This document shows, piece by piece, positions 15,573 through 24,587 of a stretch of DNA of 36,429 bases. Made by a program: the position numbers and the translations under genes. The stretch covers positions 1-36,429 of the forward strand of contig NZ_PGEM01000051.1 in NCBI RefSeq assembly GCF_002934005.1, written 5' to 3'. Within the stretch, counting starts at the first letter, position 1. Each line of letters starts with the position of its first letter. The notes under the pieces were generated by a model. It was not told the DNA's origin and did no database searches. It worked only from the letters and a program-made list of their open reading frames with translations. The stretch is from Cuspidothrix issatschenkoi CHARLIE-1 (GTDB taxonomy: Bacteria > Cyanobacteriota > Cyanobacteriia > Cyanobacteriales > Nostocaceae).

Positions 15573-16232
15573 ATGGTTAGTACAATCACTAAACCAAACA
15601 ATATCACCCCAGAAACTACCCTAGCAGAACAGCGAGTAGTTTTTCATAATATTAGTTGGCAAAATTACCAGCAAATTTTAGCAGCATTAGGACAAAATCG
15701 TTCTTCTCGACTTATTTATGATCAAGGTACATTAGAAATCACCATGCCATTAGAAGAACATGAAAGTGCTACCAGATTAATTGAACTATTCATTCGCATT
15801 TTAGTAGAAGAAATGGGTTTAAAAATTAAAACCATGGGTTCTACCACCTTAAACCGTGATGATTTACAAAGAAGTGCAGAAGCTGATAATTGTTATTACA
15901 TCCAAAATCAGCCAAAAGTAGTTGGTAAAAAAGTTGATTTAAACCAAGATCCGCCACCTGACTTAATCGTAGAAATAGATATTACTCATACCGATATTAA
16001 CAAACTCAAATTTTATGCCAGCATGGGAGTACCAGAATTTTGGCATTATAACGGTGAAATATGGCGAATTTATCAACTTCAAGATCATCAATACATTGAA
16101 TTAGAAAAAAGTCCTACATTTTCTCAAATACCCAAAGAACAACTTTACCAATTTTTGCAAGATTGTCAAATTGATGAAGTGCAAGCTAGTAAAAAATTCC
16201 GTGCTTGGGTACAACAAGAAATTCAGAATTAA
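15573..16232 (+). CDS. Uma2-family endonuclease (DUF820)
   Basis: 219 residues, full length. A PD-(D/E)xK nuclease core is visible: Asp130 and Glu134 in PPDLIVEIDITHTD, then Lys144. It is preceded by the typical LIYDQGTLEITMPLEEHE segment and followed by GVPEFWHYNGEIWRIYQL. The family is greatly expanded in cyanobacteria, often next to mobile or repeat DNA, with no defined biological role. A truncated relative sits at 12969-13190. Convergent with ndhN, the two genes being 50 bases apart. The ATG at 15573 begins MVSTITKPNN, a low-complexity start common in this family. Confidence 0.9.
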   Translation: MVSTITKPNNITPETTLAEQRVVFHNISWQNYQQILAALGQNRSSRLIYDQGTLEITMPLEEHESATRLIELFIRILVEEMGLKIKTMGSTTLNRDDLQRSAEADNCYYIQNQPKVVGKKVDLNQDPPPDLIVEIDITHTDINKLKFYASMGVPEFWHYNGEIWRIYQLQDHQYIELEKSPTFSQIPKEQLYQFLQDCQIDEVQASKKFRAWVQQEIQN

Positions 16233-16242
16233 TATATCTCAC

Positions 16243-16272
16243 AAAAAACTGTAGGGGGGGTTTCCCCACCCT
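16243..16272 (-). terminator. Candidate terminator of ndhN
   Basis: On the minus strand GGTGGGGAAACCCCCCC forms a GC-rich stem with a three-base loop, followed after five bases by a T6 run (the plus-strand A-run at 16243-16248). It lies just after the ndhN stop and between convergent genes. The stem is short, so this is a modest call. Confidence 0.4.
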
Positions 16273-16282
16273 GACCATCAGC

Positions 16283-16759
16283 CTAACTAGCTAACAGAGT
16301 TTTTTCCAAAGGAGTCCAACGGAAAGTGCGATCGCCACCTCTCTCAATCACCACCTTAACCCGTGGTTCTAACTTAGGTAAATCCATTAAATACTGAACT
16401 TCCTGATCAGACAAAATATGTCCCTCAATAATCCACAACACCAACCCCTTAGACTTAGGAGGTAATTGTGCCAAATGAGAACCGATCATTGGTGGTAAAT
16501 AATAGACATCACCAACCGCCGCACCGCTACCAGTGCTTTTTTTACCCAAATGTGGTGGTCTAACACCATGAACTTGTGTTAAATACGCAGCCACATCACC
16601 TAGTCCTCTAGCAGTAATATGGAGGCCAACATAGCCAGCCGCCCGTAATCGGCGTAAATACCGACCTTCATAGCCTCCCTCCAGAGGAACATAAACACCC
16701 AACGCGCCAAATTTCTCCAGATTGCGGATGAAACCGTTGCCAGTGGTAATTAGTGCCAT
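16283..16759 (-). CDS. ndhN: NAD(P)H-quinone oxidoreductase (NDH-1) subunit N
   Basis: 158 residues, the usual length. The protein opens MALITTGNGFIRNLEKFGAL and contains GVYVPLEGGYEGRYLRRLRA, LHITARGLGDVAAYL and GDVYYLPPMIGSHL, all characteristic of the oxygenic-photosynthesis-specific NdhN subunit. It belongs to the membrane-proximal arm of the cyanobacterial NDH-1 complex in thylakoids, which supports cyclic electron flow, respiration and CO2 uptake. It reads away from the ribosomal cluster, and their two promoters share the 1,052-bp region 16760-17811. The presence of this subunit confirms the cyanobacterial origin. Confidence 0.96.
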   Translation of the reverse strand: MALITTGNGFIRNLEKFGALGVYVPLEGGYEGRYLRRLRAAGYVGLHITARGLGDVAAYLTQVHGVRPPHLGKKSTGSGAAVGDVYYLPPMIGSHLAQLPPKSKGLVLWIIEGHILSDQEVQYLMDLPKLEPRVKVVIERGGDRTFRWTPLEKTLLAS

Positions 16760-17811
16760 AAATTTTCTTCCTATCCCACTCAGATATCTCTATTATTCAC
16801 CTTATAGTGGTAGATTAAGTTGCATGAAGTTCCAGATTTTCCAGAATTTTCACAACCCACCCCTGAAATATTGGTTAATCCGCTCCTAACCCCACAAAAT
16901 ACCCAAAAAAATACTAGACAAAAATTAATGAATGATTTATATTATTAGATTGTGACCGAATAGTATAAATAGATAGCCATCTTATTTAGAGTTCTTAGTT
17001 AGTCCTAGGATTTCAGTTTTTAGTTAGTTTCCTGCGAGAATAAACTAGACCTGACACATCAAGTGACTGCTAAACTAAAAAAGCTTTCAGGTCAAAGCAA
17101 GAGCCAAAATCATATTTAACACCAATGCCGTAAGCAAAAACTAAGCTGGTAGGTAAGTGTTGCCAAGAGAAACCTTCGGTATAGCTCAGGGTAAAAGATT
17201 TGGGTCTTGGGAATTAGGACTCCTGCCCTTAGAGGGGATGTGAAACCAATAGGACTACAAAGTCCTGGAGGCTATTCCCTATAAAAGGGGAAGCCCTGTC
17301 CGTCTTCAGGTAGGGTATTTCAAGCTCCCACACCAAATCACTCCCGTAAAACCTAAAAATAATTAGGCAAAACCTCAAACAATAGTTTAAGGTAGGAAAA
17401 TAAGTAGTCCCTGAGCAATAATGTTGGTTTTATGGCATTATATTAAGTCTCAAGCAAAGGATACTGAGGGGCGATAACCACTTAAGTCCGACTACAACGG
17501 TAGAGTGCCAGAGCAACTGCTTGGACGAAAGCATTGCTGCACAAAGCGCAAAGCAATCAAGCCTCGCATTGAATTGCAGAAATAATACCTTCTCAATAGA
17601 GCAAGGAGTTATTCCTGTTATGGTGGTTAACTAAGTGAAAATAAACAAATTCACTAAAACACAAGGGACAAAGATTGTTTCTGCGCTAAGGATTTGCACT
17701 GTCTAACGCCAGTCCAAATTCAAGAGGTATAGTTTATCCTCAAGCGATAGCCGCAAAAGTTGTCCCCAATTCCATTTCCAGGTCAGTAATTAGAAAGGAG
17801 AACCAGTAACT
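16760..17811. other. 1-kb gene-free region upstream of the ribosomal operon
   Basis: 1,052 bp between divergent ndhN and rplC with no credible ORF. The part from about 17160 to 17330 contains several clear hairpins (see the separate ncRNA entry). The part nearest rplC (17400-17811) has an even base composition unlike ordinary AT-rich spacers, with words such as agcaactgcttggacgaaag and gcattgctgcacaaagcgca, and could be a long transcribed leader. Promoters for ndhN should lie near 16760-16980, where the sequence is AT-rich. Confidence 0.6.
17160..17330 (+). ncRNA. Structured RNA-like segment, possibly a tnpB-type (omega) RNA relic
   Basis: Consecutive stem-loops are visible: AGGACT-acaa-AGTCCT at 17251-17266, and GGCTATTCCC-tataaaa-GGGGAAGCC at about 17270-17294. 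The second is followed by ctgtccgtcttcaggtaggg and tatttca. This tail, a GGGGAAGCCC stem and then a short hairpin and TTCA, resembles the 3' ends of cyanobacterial IS200/IS605 tnpB elements, where the omega RNA scaffold ends at the guide. I found no tnpB coding remnant upstream. A leader RNA controlling the S10 operon is the main alternative. The call rests on recognised pattern and hand-folded stems only. Confidence 0.35.
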
Positions 17812-18450
17812 GTGTCTGTAGGTATTCTCGGCACCAAACTGGGCATGACCCAAATATTTGATGAAGAAGGAGTATCCATTCCTGTCACCGTCATCAAAGC
17901 CGGTCCATGCACTGTCACACAAGTTAAAACACAACAGACTGACGGTTACTCTGCCATTCAAGTTGGTTATGGTGAAGTCAAGCCCAAAGCATTGAATAAA
18001 CCATTATTGGGTCATTTGGCTAAATCATCCGCTCCAGCAGTTCGTCATCTGAATGAATATCGCACCGATAGCACTGGTGATTATGCTTTAGGTCAAGAAA
18101 TTAAAGCAGATATTTTTAGTGCTGGTGAAATTGTAGATGTAATTGGTACAAGCATCGGTCGCGGCTTTGCGGGTAACCAAAAGCGTAACAACTTTGGTCG
18201 CGGTCCCATGTCCCATGGTTCTAAAAACCATAGAGCGCCAGGTTCTATTGGTGCTGGTACAACCCCCGGTCGTGTTTATCCCGGTAAAAGAATGGCAGGA
18301 CGTTTAGGCGGTACTCGTGTCACGATTCGCAAACTCACAGTAGTGCGAGTAGACGCAGAACGCAACTTAATCCTCATTAAGGGAGCAATTCCTGGCAAAC
18401 CAGGAGCCTTAGTGAACGTTGTCCCTGCAAAGAAAGTTGGTAGAAAATAG
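17812..18450 (+). CDS. rplC: 50S ribosomal protein L3
   Basis: 212 residues from a GTG start ([20 protein letters not shown]), with AAAGGAG at 17794-17800 fixing the start. The central loop that reaches the peptidyl-transferase centre is intact ([20 protein letters not shown], then [19 protein letters not shown]). It is the first gene of the cluster. rpsJ, which precedes rplC in many bacteria, is absent here, as expected in cyanobacteria, where it lies with the elongation-factor genes. Transcription probably starts in the long leader upstream. Confidence 0.98.
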   Translation: MSVGILGTKLGMTQIFDEEGVSIPVTVIKAGPCTVTQVKTQQTDGYSAIQVGYGEVKPKALNKPLLGHLAKSSAPAVRHLNEYRTDSTGDYALGQEIKADIFSAGEIVDVIGTSIGRGFAGNQKRNNFGRGPMSHGSKNHRAPGSIGAGTTPGRVYPGKRMAGRLGGTRVTIRKLTVVRVDAERNLILIKGAIPGKPGALVNVVPAKKVGRK

Positions 18451-18514
18451 TCATTTGTCATTGCTAGTGTGGAAACTGACAACCGACAACTGAGAAAGGA
18501 CAAAGGACACAAAG

Positions 18515-19147
18515 ATGGTAGAGAGTGTAATTAAAAATTGGCAAGGAGAGCAAGTCGGAGAGACAACCTTTGACTTACCAGTTGCTAAAGAAACAACAGC
18601 GGTACATATTGTACACCGCGCCCTAGTCAGACAAATGACTAATTCTCGCCAGGGAACTGCCAGCACCAAAACTCGTGCAGAAGTTCGTGGTGGTGGTCGT
18701 AAACCTTGGCGGCAAAAAGGCACAGGTCGCGCCCGTGCGGGTTCTATCCGTTCACCATTATGGCGTGGTGGTGGTGTCATCTTTGGACCAAAACCCAGAG
18801 ATTTCAACCTGAAAATGAACCGCAAAGAGCGTCGGTTAGCATTACGTACAGCTTTCATCAGCCGCGCTCAAGATTTAATTATCGTTGAAGAATTTAGCAA
18901 CGAGTTAGAACGCCCTAAAACCAAAGAACTCGTATCAGCATTAGCTAGATGGGGCGCAGCACCAGAACAGAAAACACTTTTAATTTTGTCAGAAATTGCA
19001 GAAAACGTGCTTTTATCAGCCCGTAACGTTGAAAACCTCAAACTGATAGCTGCTGATCAGTTGAACGTTTATGACCTACTTCATGCAGACAAAATTGTCG
19101 TTACACCATCAACACTAGCGAAAATTCAGGAGGTCTACAATGGTTAA
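18515..19147 (+). CDS. rplD: 50S ribosomal protein L4
   Basis: 210 residues. The extended loop that lines the exit tunnel is present and strongly basic ([20 protein letters not shown]). AAAGGA occurs twice just before the ATG (gaaaggacaaaggacacaaagATG). In enterobacteria L4 represses its own operon by binding the S10 leader. Whether that applies to the long leader here is unknown. The spacer before the gene (18451-18514) contains TGACAA/TTGTCA foldback words. The coding end overlaps rplW by eight bases. Confidence 0.98.
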   Translation: MVESVIKNWQGEQVGETTFDLPVAKETTAVHIVHRALVRQMTNSRQGTASTKTRAEVRGGGRKPWRQKGTGRARAGSIRSPLWRGGGVIFGPKPRDFNLKMNRKERRLALRTAFISRAQDLIIVEEFSNELERPKTKELVSALARWGAAPEQKTLLILSEIAENVLLSARNVENLKLIAADQLNVYDLLHADKIVVTPSTLAKIQEVYNG

Positions 19148-19454
19148 AGTTGAGACCCGTGACCTGCCAGACTTAGTGCGTCGCCCCATTCTCACCGAAA
19201 AAGCGACAATGCTCATGGAGCAAAACAAATACACCTTTGAAGTAACTCCTAAAGCCACTAAACCCCAAATTATAGCCGCAATTGAAGACTTATTTGCAGT
19301 TAAAGTCGTCAAAATAAATACCGCCAATCCTCCACGCAAAAAACGCCGTGTGGGTAGATTTATTGGTTTCAAACCCCAATATAAGCGAGCTATTGTCACC
19401 GTTGCCCCTGGGGATGAAGAAAAAATCAGAAAAGTTCTCTTCCCAGAAGTCTAG
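19140..19454 (+). CDS. rplW: 50S ribosomal protein L23
   Basis: 104 residues. L23 sits at the tunnel exit and docks trigger factor and SRP. The typical segments [20 protein letters not shown] and [20 protein letters not shown] are present. The ribosome-binding site AGGAGG (19128-19133) lies inside the end of rplD and the genes overlap by eight bases, so L4 and L23 are translationally coupled. The stop is followed directly by TTTAGATTTTAGAT heptamers of the 19455-19586 foldback spacer. Confidence 0.97.
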   Translation: MVKVETRDLPDLVRRPILTEKATMLMEQNKYTFEVTPKATKPQIIAAIEDLFAVKVVKINTANPPRKKRRVGRFIGFKPQYKRAIVTVAPGDEEKIRKVLFPEV

Positions 19455-19586
19455 AAATTTTAGATTTTAGATTTTAGATTTTAGATTGGGCTAATAAAAA
19501 CAATGCCAAGTGACAATTAAAAATCGGAAATTAAAATCAAAAAATTCTGACTCCCAAATCCAAAATTCAAAATCCAAAATCCAACT
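19455..19586. repeat. Foldback heptamer spacer, rplW-rplB (GATTTTA family)
   Basis: The left arm is repeated attttagattttagatt (from about 19457) and the right arm is ccaaaatccaaaatccaa-type sequence (19555-19584), which can pair into a long imperfect hairpin. The right arm ends two bases before the rplB ATG and contains no Shine-Dalgarno sequence. Confidence 0.7.
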
Positions 19587-20450
19587 ATGGGTACTCGTTC
19601 TTATCGCCCTTATACCCCCAGTACTCGCCAAGTTACCATCTCCGACTTTGCCGAAATTACCAAAACTGAGCCAGAAAAATCATTAACTGAATCAGTTCAT
19701 CGTCCTAAAGGTCGGAACAATCAAGGGCGGATAACCAGCCGTCGTCGGGGTGGCGGACACAAACAACTTTACCGCATTATTGATTTTAAACGAGATAAGC
19801 GGAATATACCTGCTACAGTTACAGCCATTGAATATGATCCCAACCGGAATGCGCGGATCGCTTTATTGTTATATGAAGATGGCGAAAAGCGTTACATCCT
19901 CCAACCAAACGGGATGACTGTAGGTGCAAAAGTAATTGCTGGGCCTGATTCTCCTATTGAAGATGGTAATGCTTTACCTTTGTCAAACATTCCCTTGGGT
20001 ACTAGCGTTCACAACGTAGAAATGACTGCTGGTAAAGGCGGGCAAATCGTGCGTGCAGCAGGGGCAACAGCACAAGTTGTTGCAAAAGAAGGCAATTATG
20101 TAACTCTAAAGTTACCTTCTGGTGAAGTCCGCTTGATTCGCCGTGAGTGCTATGCCACCATCGGACAAGTCGGTAATACAGATGCAAGAAACCTCAGTGC
20201 TGGTAAAGCAGGACGAAATCGCTGGAAAGGTCGTCGTCCCAAGGTTAGAGGTAGCGTCATGAACCCAGTAGATCACCCACATGGTGGTGGTGAGGGCAGA
20301 GCACCTATCGGTAGGTCTGGTCCCGTAACACCTTGGGGTAAACCTACTTTAGGAGCTAAGACACGGAAGCGGAAAAAAGCCAGCACTAAGCTAATTATCC
20401 GTCGCCGCCGTAAGTCTTCTAAACGTGGTCGTGGTGGTCGTCAGTCTTAG
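19587..20450 (+). CDS. rplB: 50S ribosomal protein L2
   Basis: 287 residues, somewhat longer than the 273 of E. coli because of the N-terminal extension typical of cyanobacteria and plastids ([20 protein letters not shown]). The peptidyl-transferase-supporting region with its conserved His is present ([20 protein letters not shown]), and the basic tail [20 protein letters not shown] ends the protein. The ATG follows heptamer repeats with no visible purine-rich ribosome-binding site, so initiation may rely on coupling or an unstructured A-rich leader. Confidence 0.98.
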   Translation: MGTRSYRPYTPSTRQVTISDFAEITKTEPEKSLTESVHRPKGRNNQGRITSRRRGGGHKQLYRIIDFKRDKRNIPATVTAIEYDPNRNARIALLLYEDGEKRYILQPNGMTVGAKVIAGPDSPIEDGNALPLSNIPLGTSVHNVEMTAGKGGQIVRAAGATAQVVAKEGNYVTLKLPSGEVRLIRRECYATIGQVGNTDARNLSAGKAGRNRWKGRRPKVRGSVMNPVDHPHGGGEGRAPIGRSGPVTPWGKPTLGAKTRKRKKASTKLIIRRRRKSSKRGRGGRQS

Positions 20451-20592
20451 AATTTTAGATTTTAAGTTTTGGATTTTAGATTGGAGACTGTTAATTGGCA
20501 TTAAATGTTTAACTAGTTAATCCATAGATAATTAATCCAAAATCCAAAATTAAGAAATTCAAAATCCAAAATCCAAAATCCAGAATTGAACT
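20451..20592. repeat. Foldback heptamer spacer, rplB-rpsS (GATTTTA family)
   Basis: The left arm attttagattttaagttttg (about 20452) and the right arm caaaatccaaaatccaaaat (20560-20579) are complementary in large part. It is the same family as 19455-19586. No Shine-Dalgarno sequence is seen before rpsS. Confidence 0.7.
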
Positions 20593-20871
20593 ATGGGTCG
20601 TTCTTTAAAAAAAGGTCCTTTTGTAGCTGATCATCTCCTCAAGAAAATTGAGAAGTTGAATGCAAAAGATGAAAAACAAGTGATCAAAACCTGGTCAAGA
20701 GCTTCAACAATTTTGCCCTTGATGGTAGGTCATACTATCGCTGTTCACAATGGACGGCAGCACGTTCCCGTATTTGTCAATGAACAAATGGTAGGACATA
20801 AGTTAGGAGAATTTGCTCCGACTCGTAGCTACAGAGGTCATGGCAAAAGTGACAAAAAATCAGGGAGATAG
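20593..20871 (+). CDS. rpsS: 30S ribosomal protein S19
   Basis: 92 residues, standard length. The start [20 protein letters not shown] and the basic loop [20 protein letters not shown] are diagnostic, as is the tail [20 protein letters not shown]19 pairs with S13 in the head of the small subunit, facing the A site. rpsM is also present in this cluster (30003). Spacers on both sides are foldback repeats: heptamer type upstream and an AT-rich palindrome (20872-20946) downstream. Confidence 0.98.
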   Translation: MGRSLKKGPFVADHLLKKIEKLNAKDEKQVIKTWSRASTILPLMVGHTIAVHNGRQHVPVFVNEQMVGHKLGEFAPTRSYRGHGKSDKKSGR

Positions 20872-20946
20872 ATCAATTAAAAGTTAAAAATTAAAACATG
20901 AGAATTATTCATTTTTAATTTGTGAATTTTTAGTTGATAAAAATGG
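20872..20946. repeat. AT-rich palindromic spacer, rpsS-rplV
   Basis: ATCAATTAAAAGTTAAAAAT at about 20873 is mirrored by ATTTTTAATTTGTGAATTTT and TAGTTGAT ending at about 20938, giving an imperfect inverted repeat of some 65 bp. rplV has its own GGAG at 20945-20948 just after the palindrome. Confidence 0.65.
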
Positions 20947-20954
20947 AGTAAGTT

Positions 20955-21314
20955 ATGGCAATTGATACTACTGAAGTTAAGGCGATCGCCCGTTATATCC
21001 GCATTTCTCCCTATAAAGTGCGCCGTGTACTTGATCAAATTCGGGGACGTTCATACCGAGAAGCATTAATCATTCTGGAATTTATGCCCTACGGTGCTTG
21101 TGAACCAGTCTTAAAGGTTCTCAGAAGTGCCGCAGCTAATGCCGAGCATAATGCTGGCTTGGATAGAGCTAATTTGGTAATTAGTCAAGCTTATGCTGAC
21201 CAAGGACCAGTGCTAAAACGATTTCAACCCAGAGCGCAAGGTCGAGCTTACCAAATTCGCAAACCAACGTGTCATATCACTGTCGCTGTTGCCGCTGGTG
21301 CTACTGCTGAGTAA
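20955..21314 (+). CDS. rplV: 50S ribosomal protein L22
   Basis: 119 residues. The protein reads [20 protein letters not shown] at the start and has the tunnel-lining beta-hairpin with [20 protein letters not shown], the site where macrolide-resistance changes occur in other bacteria. GGAG at 20945-20948 is well placed. A HIP1 site (GCGATCGC) lies within the first ten codons. The rpsC start follows 57 bases after the stop, and the spacer there is not of the heptamer type. Confidence 0.98.
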   Translation: MAIDTTEVKAIARYIRISPYKVRRVLDQIRGRSYREALIILEFMPYGACEPVLKVLRSAAANAEHNAGLDRANLVISQAYADQGPVLKRFQPRAQGRAYQIRKPTCHITVAVAAGATAE

Positions 21315-21371
21315 ACAGCCAGACAGACACAACAAAATTGCGTACAGTCAGAAATTTTAGAGGAAGCATTT

Positions 21372-22157
21372 GTGGGACAGAAAATTCATCCAGTTGGCTT
21401 TCGACTGGGTATAACTCAAGAACACCAATCCCGTTGGTTTGCAGAACCTGACCGTTATCCAGAACTTCTACAGGAAGACCACAAACTCCGTCAATACATC
21501 GAACAAAAACTAGGTAGATACGCTCAAAATAACGCCGGCATTTCCGAAGTCAGAATTGAGCGCAAAGCTGATCAAATTGACCTAGAAGTACGGACAGCTA
21601 GACCGGGTGTGGTTGTAGGTCGTGGTGGTCAAGGGATTGAATCATTACGGACTGGACTGCAAGGAGCTTTAGGCGGTAATCGCCAAATTCGCATTAACGT
21701 TGTTGAAGTTCAACGAGTTGATGCTGATGCCTATCTGATTGCCGAGTATATTGCTCAACAATTAGAACGTCGGGTTTCCTTCCGCCGAGTTGTCCGTCAA
21801 GCCATTCAACGGGCGCAAAGGGCAGGTGTACAAGGAATTAAAGTTCAAGTCAGTGGTCGTCTCAACGGAGCAGAAATTGCCCGCACAGAGTGGACCCGTG
21901 AAGGTAGAGTTCCCCTCCATACTTTACGTGCTGACATTGACTATTCCTACTGCACAGCCAAGACAATTTACGGAATTCTCGGCATTAAAGTTTGGGTATT
22001 TAAAGGCGAAATTATTCCTGGACAGGAAGAAGCTCCCGCCCCAGCCTCCAGAGAACGTGACCGTGACCGTGACCGTGGTGATCGTGAACGCGAACCCCGT
22101 CGCCGCCAACAACAGCGTCGCCGTCAGCAGTTTGAAGACCGATCCAATGAAGCTTAG
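21372..22157 (+). CDS. rpsC: 30S ribosomal protein S3 with Arg/Asp/Glu-rich tail
   Basis: 261 residues from a GTG with AGGAAG at 21361-21366. The KH domain is normal ([20 protein letters not shown]), as is the C-terminal S3 domain ([20 protein letters not shown]). After about residue 225 a low-complexity tail follows, containing [20 protein letters not shown] and a Gln/Arg stretch, encoded by a cgtgac minisatellite at about 22056-22079. S3 forms the mRNA entry helicase with S4 and S5. The tail length is likely variable among relatives. Confidence 0.97.
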   Translation: MGQKIHPVGFRLGITQEHQSRWFAEPDRYPELLQEDHKLRQYIEQKLGRYAQNNAGISEVRIERKADQIDLEVRTARPGVVVGRGGQGIESLRTGLQGALGGNRQIRINVVEVQRVDADAYLIAEYIAQQLERRVSFRRVVRQAIQRAQRAGVQGIKVQVSGRLNGAEIARTEWTREGRVPLHTLRADIDYSYCTAKTIYGILGIKVWVFKGEIIPGQEEAPAPASRERDRDRDRGDREREPRRRQQQRRRQQFEDRSNEA

Positions 22158-22225
22158 TCAATCGTCAGTAATAAAACAAGCTGACAACTGACAACCGACC
22201 ACTGACAACTGACAACTGACAAATC
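22158..22225. repeat. Foldback heptamer spacer, rpsC-rplP (CTGACAA family)
   Basis: The left arm (agtcaatcgtcagt) can pair with part of the right arm, which is built of CTGACAA units (22181-22222). The rplP ATG follows directly, with no visible Shine-Dalgarno sequence. Confidence 0.65.
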
Positions 22226-22651
22226 ATGTTAAGTCCTAGAAGAACTAAATTCCGCAAACAACAACGCGGACGCATGGAAGGTCTTGCCAGCCGTGGTAGT
22301 ACCCTAAACTTTGGGGACTTTGGACTCCAAGCCCAAGAACCATCTTGGATTACCTCACGGCAAATCGAGGCTTCCCGCCGAGCAATGACTCGTTATATTC
22401 GCCGGGGTGGTAAAATCTGGATTCGTATTTTCCCAGATAAACCCATTACCATGCGTCCTGCTGAAACCCGGATGGGTTCTGGTAAAGGTTCTCCAGAATT
22501 CTGGGTAGCGGTAGTCAAACCCGGCCGGATTATGTTTGAAATCGCCGGTGTTGCTGAAGAAACCGCCCGCGAAGCTATGCGATTGGCTGATGCTAAATTG
22601 CCAATTAAGACCAAATTTATTGTGCGCTCTCAACCACAGGAGCAGGAGTAG
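22226..22651 (+). CDS. rplP: 50S ribosomal protein L16
   Basis: 141 residues. The start [20 protein letters not shown] and the segments [20 protein letters not shown] and [20 protein letters not shown] are typical. L16 helps position tRNA in the A and P sites. The start codon follows tgacaactgacaaatc, which holds no purine-rich ribosome-binding site. The end of the gene carries AGGAG (22644-22648), which serves the next gene, rpmC, four bases away. Confidence 0.98.
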   Translation: MLSPRRTKFRKQQRGRMEGLASRGSTLNFGDFGLQAQEPSWITSRQIEASRRAMTRYIRRGGKIWIRIFPDKPITMRPAETRMGSGKGSPEFWVAVVKPGRIMFEIAGVAEETAREAMRLADAKLPIKTKFIVRSQPQEQE

Positions 22652-22654
22652 GTT

Positions 22655-22882
22655 ATGCCTCTTCCCAAAATTGCGGAAGCTAGAGAATTAAGTGACGAAC
22701 AACTGTCTGAGGAAATTGTTGCCGTTAAAAAACAACTGTTCCAGTTGCGGTTACAAAAAGCTACTCGACAACTGGAAAAGCCCCACCAGTTTAAACACGC
22801 CCGCCATCGTCTCTCCCAACTGCTAACAGTAGAAGGAGAACGGAAAAGGTCAGCCAGCAAATCAGACGCAGAACAAAAGTAG
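22655..22882 (+). CDS. rpmC: 50S ribosomal protein L29
   Basis: 75 residues, two long helices as expected. The conserved LRLQKATRQLEKPHQFKHAR segment is visible. L29 lies beside L23 at the tunnel exit. AGGAG at 22644-22648, inside rplP, gives a six-base spacing to the ATG. The C-terminal stretch GERKRSASKSDAEQK is a charged extension relative to the E. coli protein (63 residues) and probably disordered. Six bases separate its end from rpsQ. Confidence 0.97.
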   Translation: MPLPKIAEARELSDEQLSEEIVAVKKQLFQLRLQKATRQLEKPHQFKHARHRLSQLLTVEGERKRSASKSDAEQK

Positions 22883-22888
22883 GAGATT

Positions 22889-23140
22889 ATGGCAGTCAAA
22901 GAACGAGTTGGCTTGGTAGTGAGCGATAAGATGCAAAAAACTGTGGTAGTAGCCATAGAAAACCGCGCTCCTCACCCCAAGTACGGCAAAATTGTAGTTC
23001 AAACCCGCCGCTATAAGGTTCACGATGAAGAAAATACCTGTAAAGTAGGCGATCGCGTGCGGATTCAAGAAACTAGACCCCTTAGTAAAACTAAGCGTTG
23101 GCAAGTTACAGAAATCCTCAACACCAAAGCTACAATGTAA
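22889..23140 (+). CDS. rpsQ: 30S ribosomal protein S17
   Basis: 83 residues, OB-fold. [20 protein letters not shown] and [20 protein letters not shown] are family signatures, and [19 protein letters not shown] closes the barrel. It binds the 5' domain of 16S rRNA early in assembly. AGGAG lies only three bases before the ATG (22881-22885), a tight spacing. A HIP1-like GCGATCGC occurs at 23049. The 45-base spacer before rplN does not contain heptamer repeats. Confidence 0.98.
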   Translation: MAVKERVGLVVSDKMQKTVVVAIENRAPHPKYGKIVVQTRRYKVHDEENTCKVGDRVRIQETRPLSKTKRWQVTEILNTKATM

Positions 23141-23185
23141 ACAGTTGTATCGAAAGCTACAACAACCCCAAAAGAGAGAGCAGTT

Positions 23186-23554
23186 GTGATTCAACCCCAA
23201 TCTTATCTGAATGTCGCAGATAATAGCGGTGCTAAAAAGCTAATGTGCATCCGCGTATTAGGTGCAGGCAACCGCCGTTACGGTGGCGTAGGCGATAGAA
23301 TTATCGCTGTTGTTAAAGAGTCTTCACCCAACATGGCGGTTAAAAAGTCAGATGTTGTGGAAGCAGTAATTGTGCGGACACGGAAAGCTATCAATCGTGA
23401 TAGTGGTATGAGTATCCGCTTTGACGATAACGCCGCAGTGATTATCAACAAAGAAGGTAATCCTAGAGGTACACGGGTATTTGGACCCGTAGCTCGAGAA
23501 CTGCGTGACAAAAACTTTACTAAAATTGTTTCTCTGGCTCCGGAGGTGCTGTAA
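23186..23554 (+). CDS. rplN: 50S ribosomal protein L14
   Basis: 122 residues from a GTG ([20 protein letters not shown]), with AGAGAGAG upstream as the ribosome-binding site. The family core [20 protein letters not shown] and the terminus [12 protein letters not shown] are intact. L14 forms an inter-subunit bridge with 16S helix 14 and binds ribosome silencing factor RsfS. Its TAA overlaps the ATG of rplX by one base (TAATG), so translation is coupled. Confidence 0.98.
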   Translation: MIQPQSYLNVADNSGAKKLMCIRVLGAGNRRYGGVGDRIIAVVKESSPNMAVKKSDVVEAVIVRTRKAINRDSGMSIRFDDNAAVIINKEGNPRGTRVFGPVARELRDKNFTKIVSLAPEVL

Positions 23555-23904
23555 TGGCAAAGCAGCCACAACCCAAAGTTTTTCATAAAATGCACGTCAA
23601 AACCGGTGATACCGTTCAAGTCATCGCTGGTAAAGATAAAGGCAAAGTTGGTGAAGTGATTCAAGCACTACCACAAGTGAGCAAAGTGCTTGTCAAAGGT
23701 GTCAACATTAAAACCAAGCACGTTAAACCCCAGCAGGAGGGCGAATCAGGGCAAATAGTGACTAAGGAGTATCCCATCCATAGCTCCAATGTTATGCTCT
23801 ATTCCACCAAGCAAAACGTTGCTAGTCGAGTTTGCTACACTTTCACCTCCGAAGGAAAGAAAGTGAGAATGCTTAAAAAAACAGGTGAAATTCTTGATAA
23901 ATAA
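23554..23904 (+). CDS. rplX: 50S ribosomal protein L24
   Basis: 116 residues. A KOW motif is present near residues 14-35 ([20 protein letters not shown]). L24 is one of the two assembly initiators of the large subunit. GGAGG at 23542-23546, inside rplN, is well spaced. The protein is close to the usual length. After the stop comes a 114-bp spacer with weak foldback potential of the GATTTTA/CCAAATC type. Confidence 0.98.
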   Translation: MAKQPQPKVFHKMHVKTGDTVQVIAGKDKGKVGEVIQALPQVSKVLVKGVNIKTKHVKPQQEGESGQIVTKEYPIHSSNVMLYSTKQNVASRVCYTFTSEGKKVRMLKKTGEILDK

Positions 23905-24018
23905 ACTGGTGAGTGGGGATGAGATTTGAGATTTTCCACCAAAATCTTCAATCCTAAATCCCAAATCCCAAATCTAAAATTCCCTGACCAAGCCCAGGGA
24001 AAATAAGGACAGAACACT
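23905..24018. repeat. Foldback spacer, rplX-rplE (AAATCCC/GATTTGAG type)
   Basis: The left arm gggatgagatttgagatttt (about 23917-23936) is opposed by aaatcccaaatctaaaattc (about 23962-23981). Downstream, ccctgaccaagcccaggg forms a second short stem. AAGGA at about 24005 supplies the rplE ribosome-binding site. Confidence 0.55.
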
Positions 24019-24567
24019 ATGGCCACAACAAGACTGAAAACTGTATATCAAGAAACAATTACCCCCAAATTGATTAATCAGTTTCAATACACCAACGTAC
24101 ATCAAGTACCCAAGGTGATTAAAGTAACTGTAAATAGAGGTTTGGGAGAAGCTGCTCAAAATGCTAAGTCACTGGAAGCATCTTTAAACGAAATTGCCCT
24201 AATCACTGGACAAAAACCTGTAGTTACACGAGCAAAGAAAGCGATCGCCGGCTTTAAAATTCGTCAAGGTATGCCAGTAGGCATTATGGTGACGCTGAGA
24301 GGTGAACGGATGTATGCTTTCTTAGATCGCTTGATTAACCTTACACTACCCAGAATTAGAGACTTTCGTGGTGTCAGTGCCAAAAGCTTTGACGGACGTG
24401 GTAACTACACTCTAGGTGTCCGTGAACAGCTAATATTTCCAGAAGTCGAATACGACAGCATCGACCAAGTCCGTGGTTTGGATATTTCCATCATTACCAC
24501 AGCAAAAACCGACGAAGAGGGCCGCGCCTTACTTAAGGAAATGGGAATGCCCTTTCGTGATCAATAA
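24019..24567 (+). CDS. rplE: 50S ribosomal protein L5
   Basis: 182 residues. The segments [40 protein letters not shown] and [20 protein letters not shown] are diagnostic. L5 binds 5S rRNA in the central protuberance and contacts S13 and P-site tRNA. AAGGA lies about ten bases before the ATG. A HIP1 site occurs at 24241. rpsN (S14), which follows rplE in many bacteria, is absent and the next gene is rpsH after a 20-base gap. Confidence 0.98.
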   Translation: MATTRLKTVYQETITPKLINQFQYTNVHQVPKVIKVTVNRGLGEAAQNAKSLEASLNEIALITGQKPVVTRAKKAIAGFKIRQGMPVGIMVTLRGERMYAFLDRLINLTLPRIRDFRGVSAKSFDGRGNYTLGVREQLIFPEVEYDSIDQVRGLDISIITTAKTDEEGRALLKEMGMPFRDQ

Positions 24568-24587
24568 GTTCATCTAAAGAGGGAACG

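Noticed and set aside
17740-17961. Minus-strand ORF overlapping the rplC start
   Set aside because: It is a shadow of rplC and its leader, with no family resemblance or ribosome-binding site.
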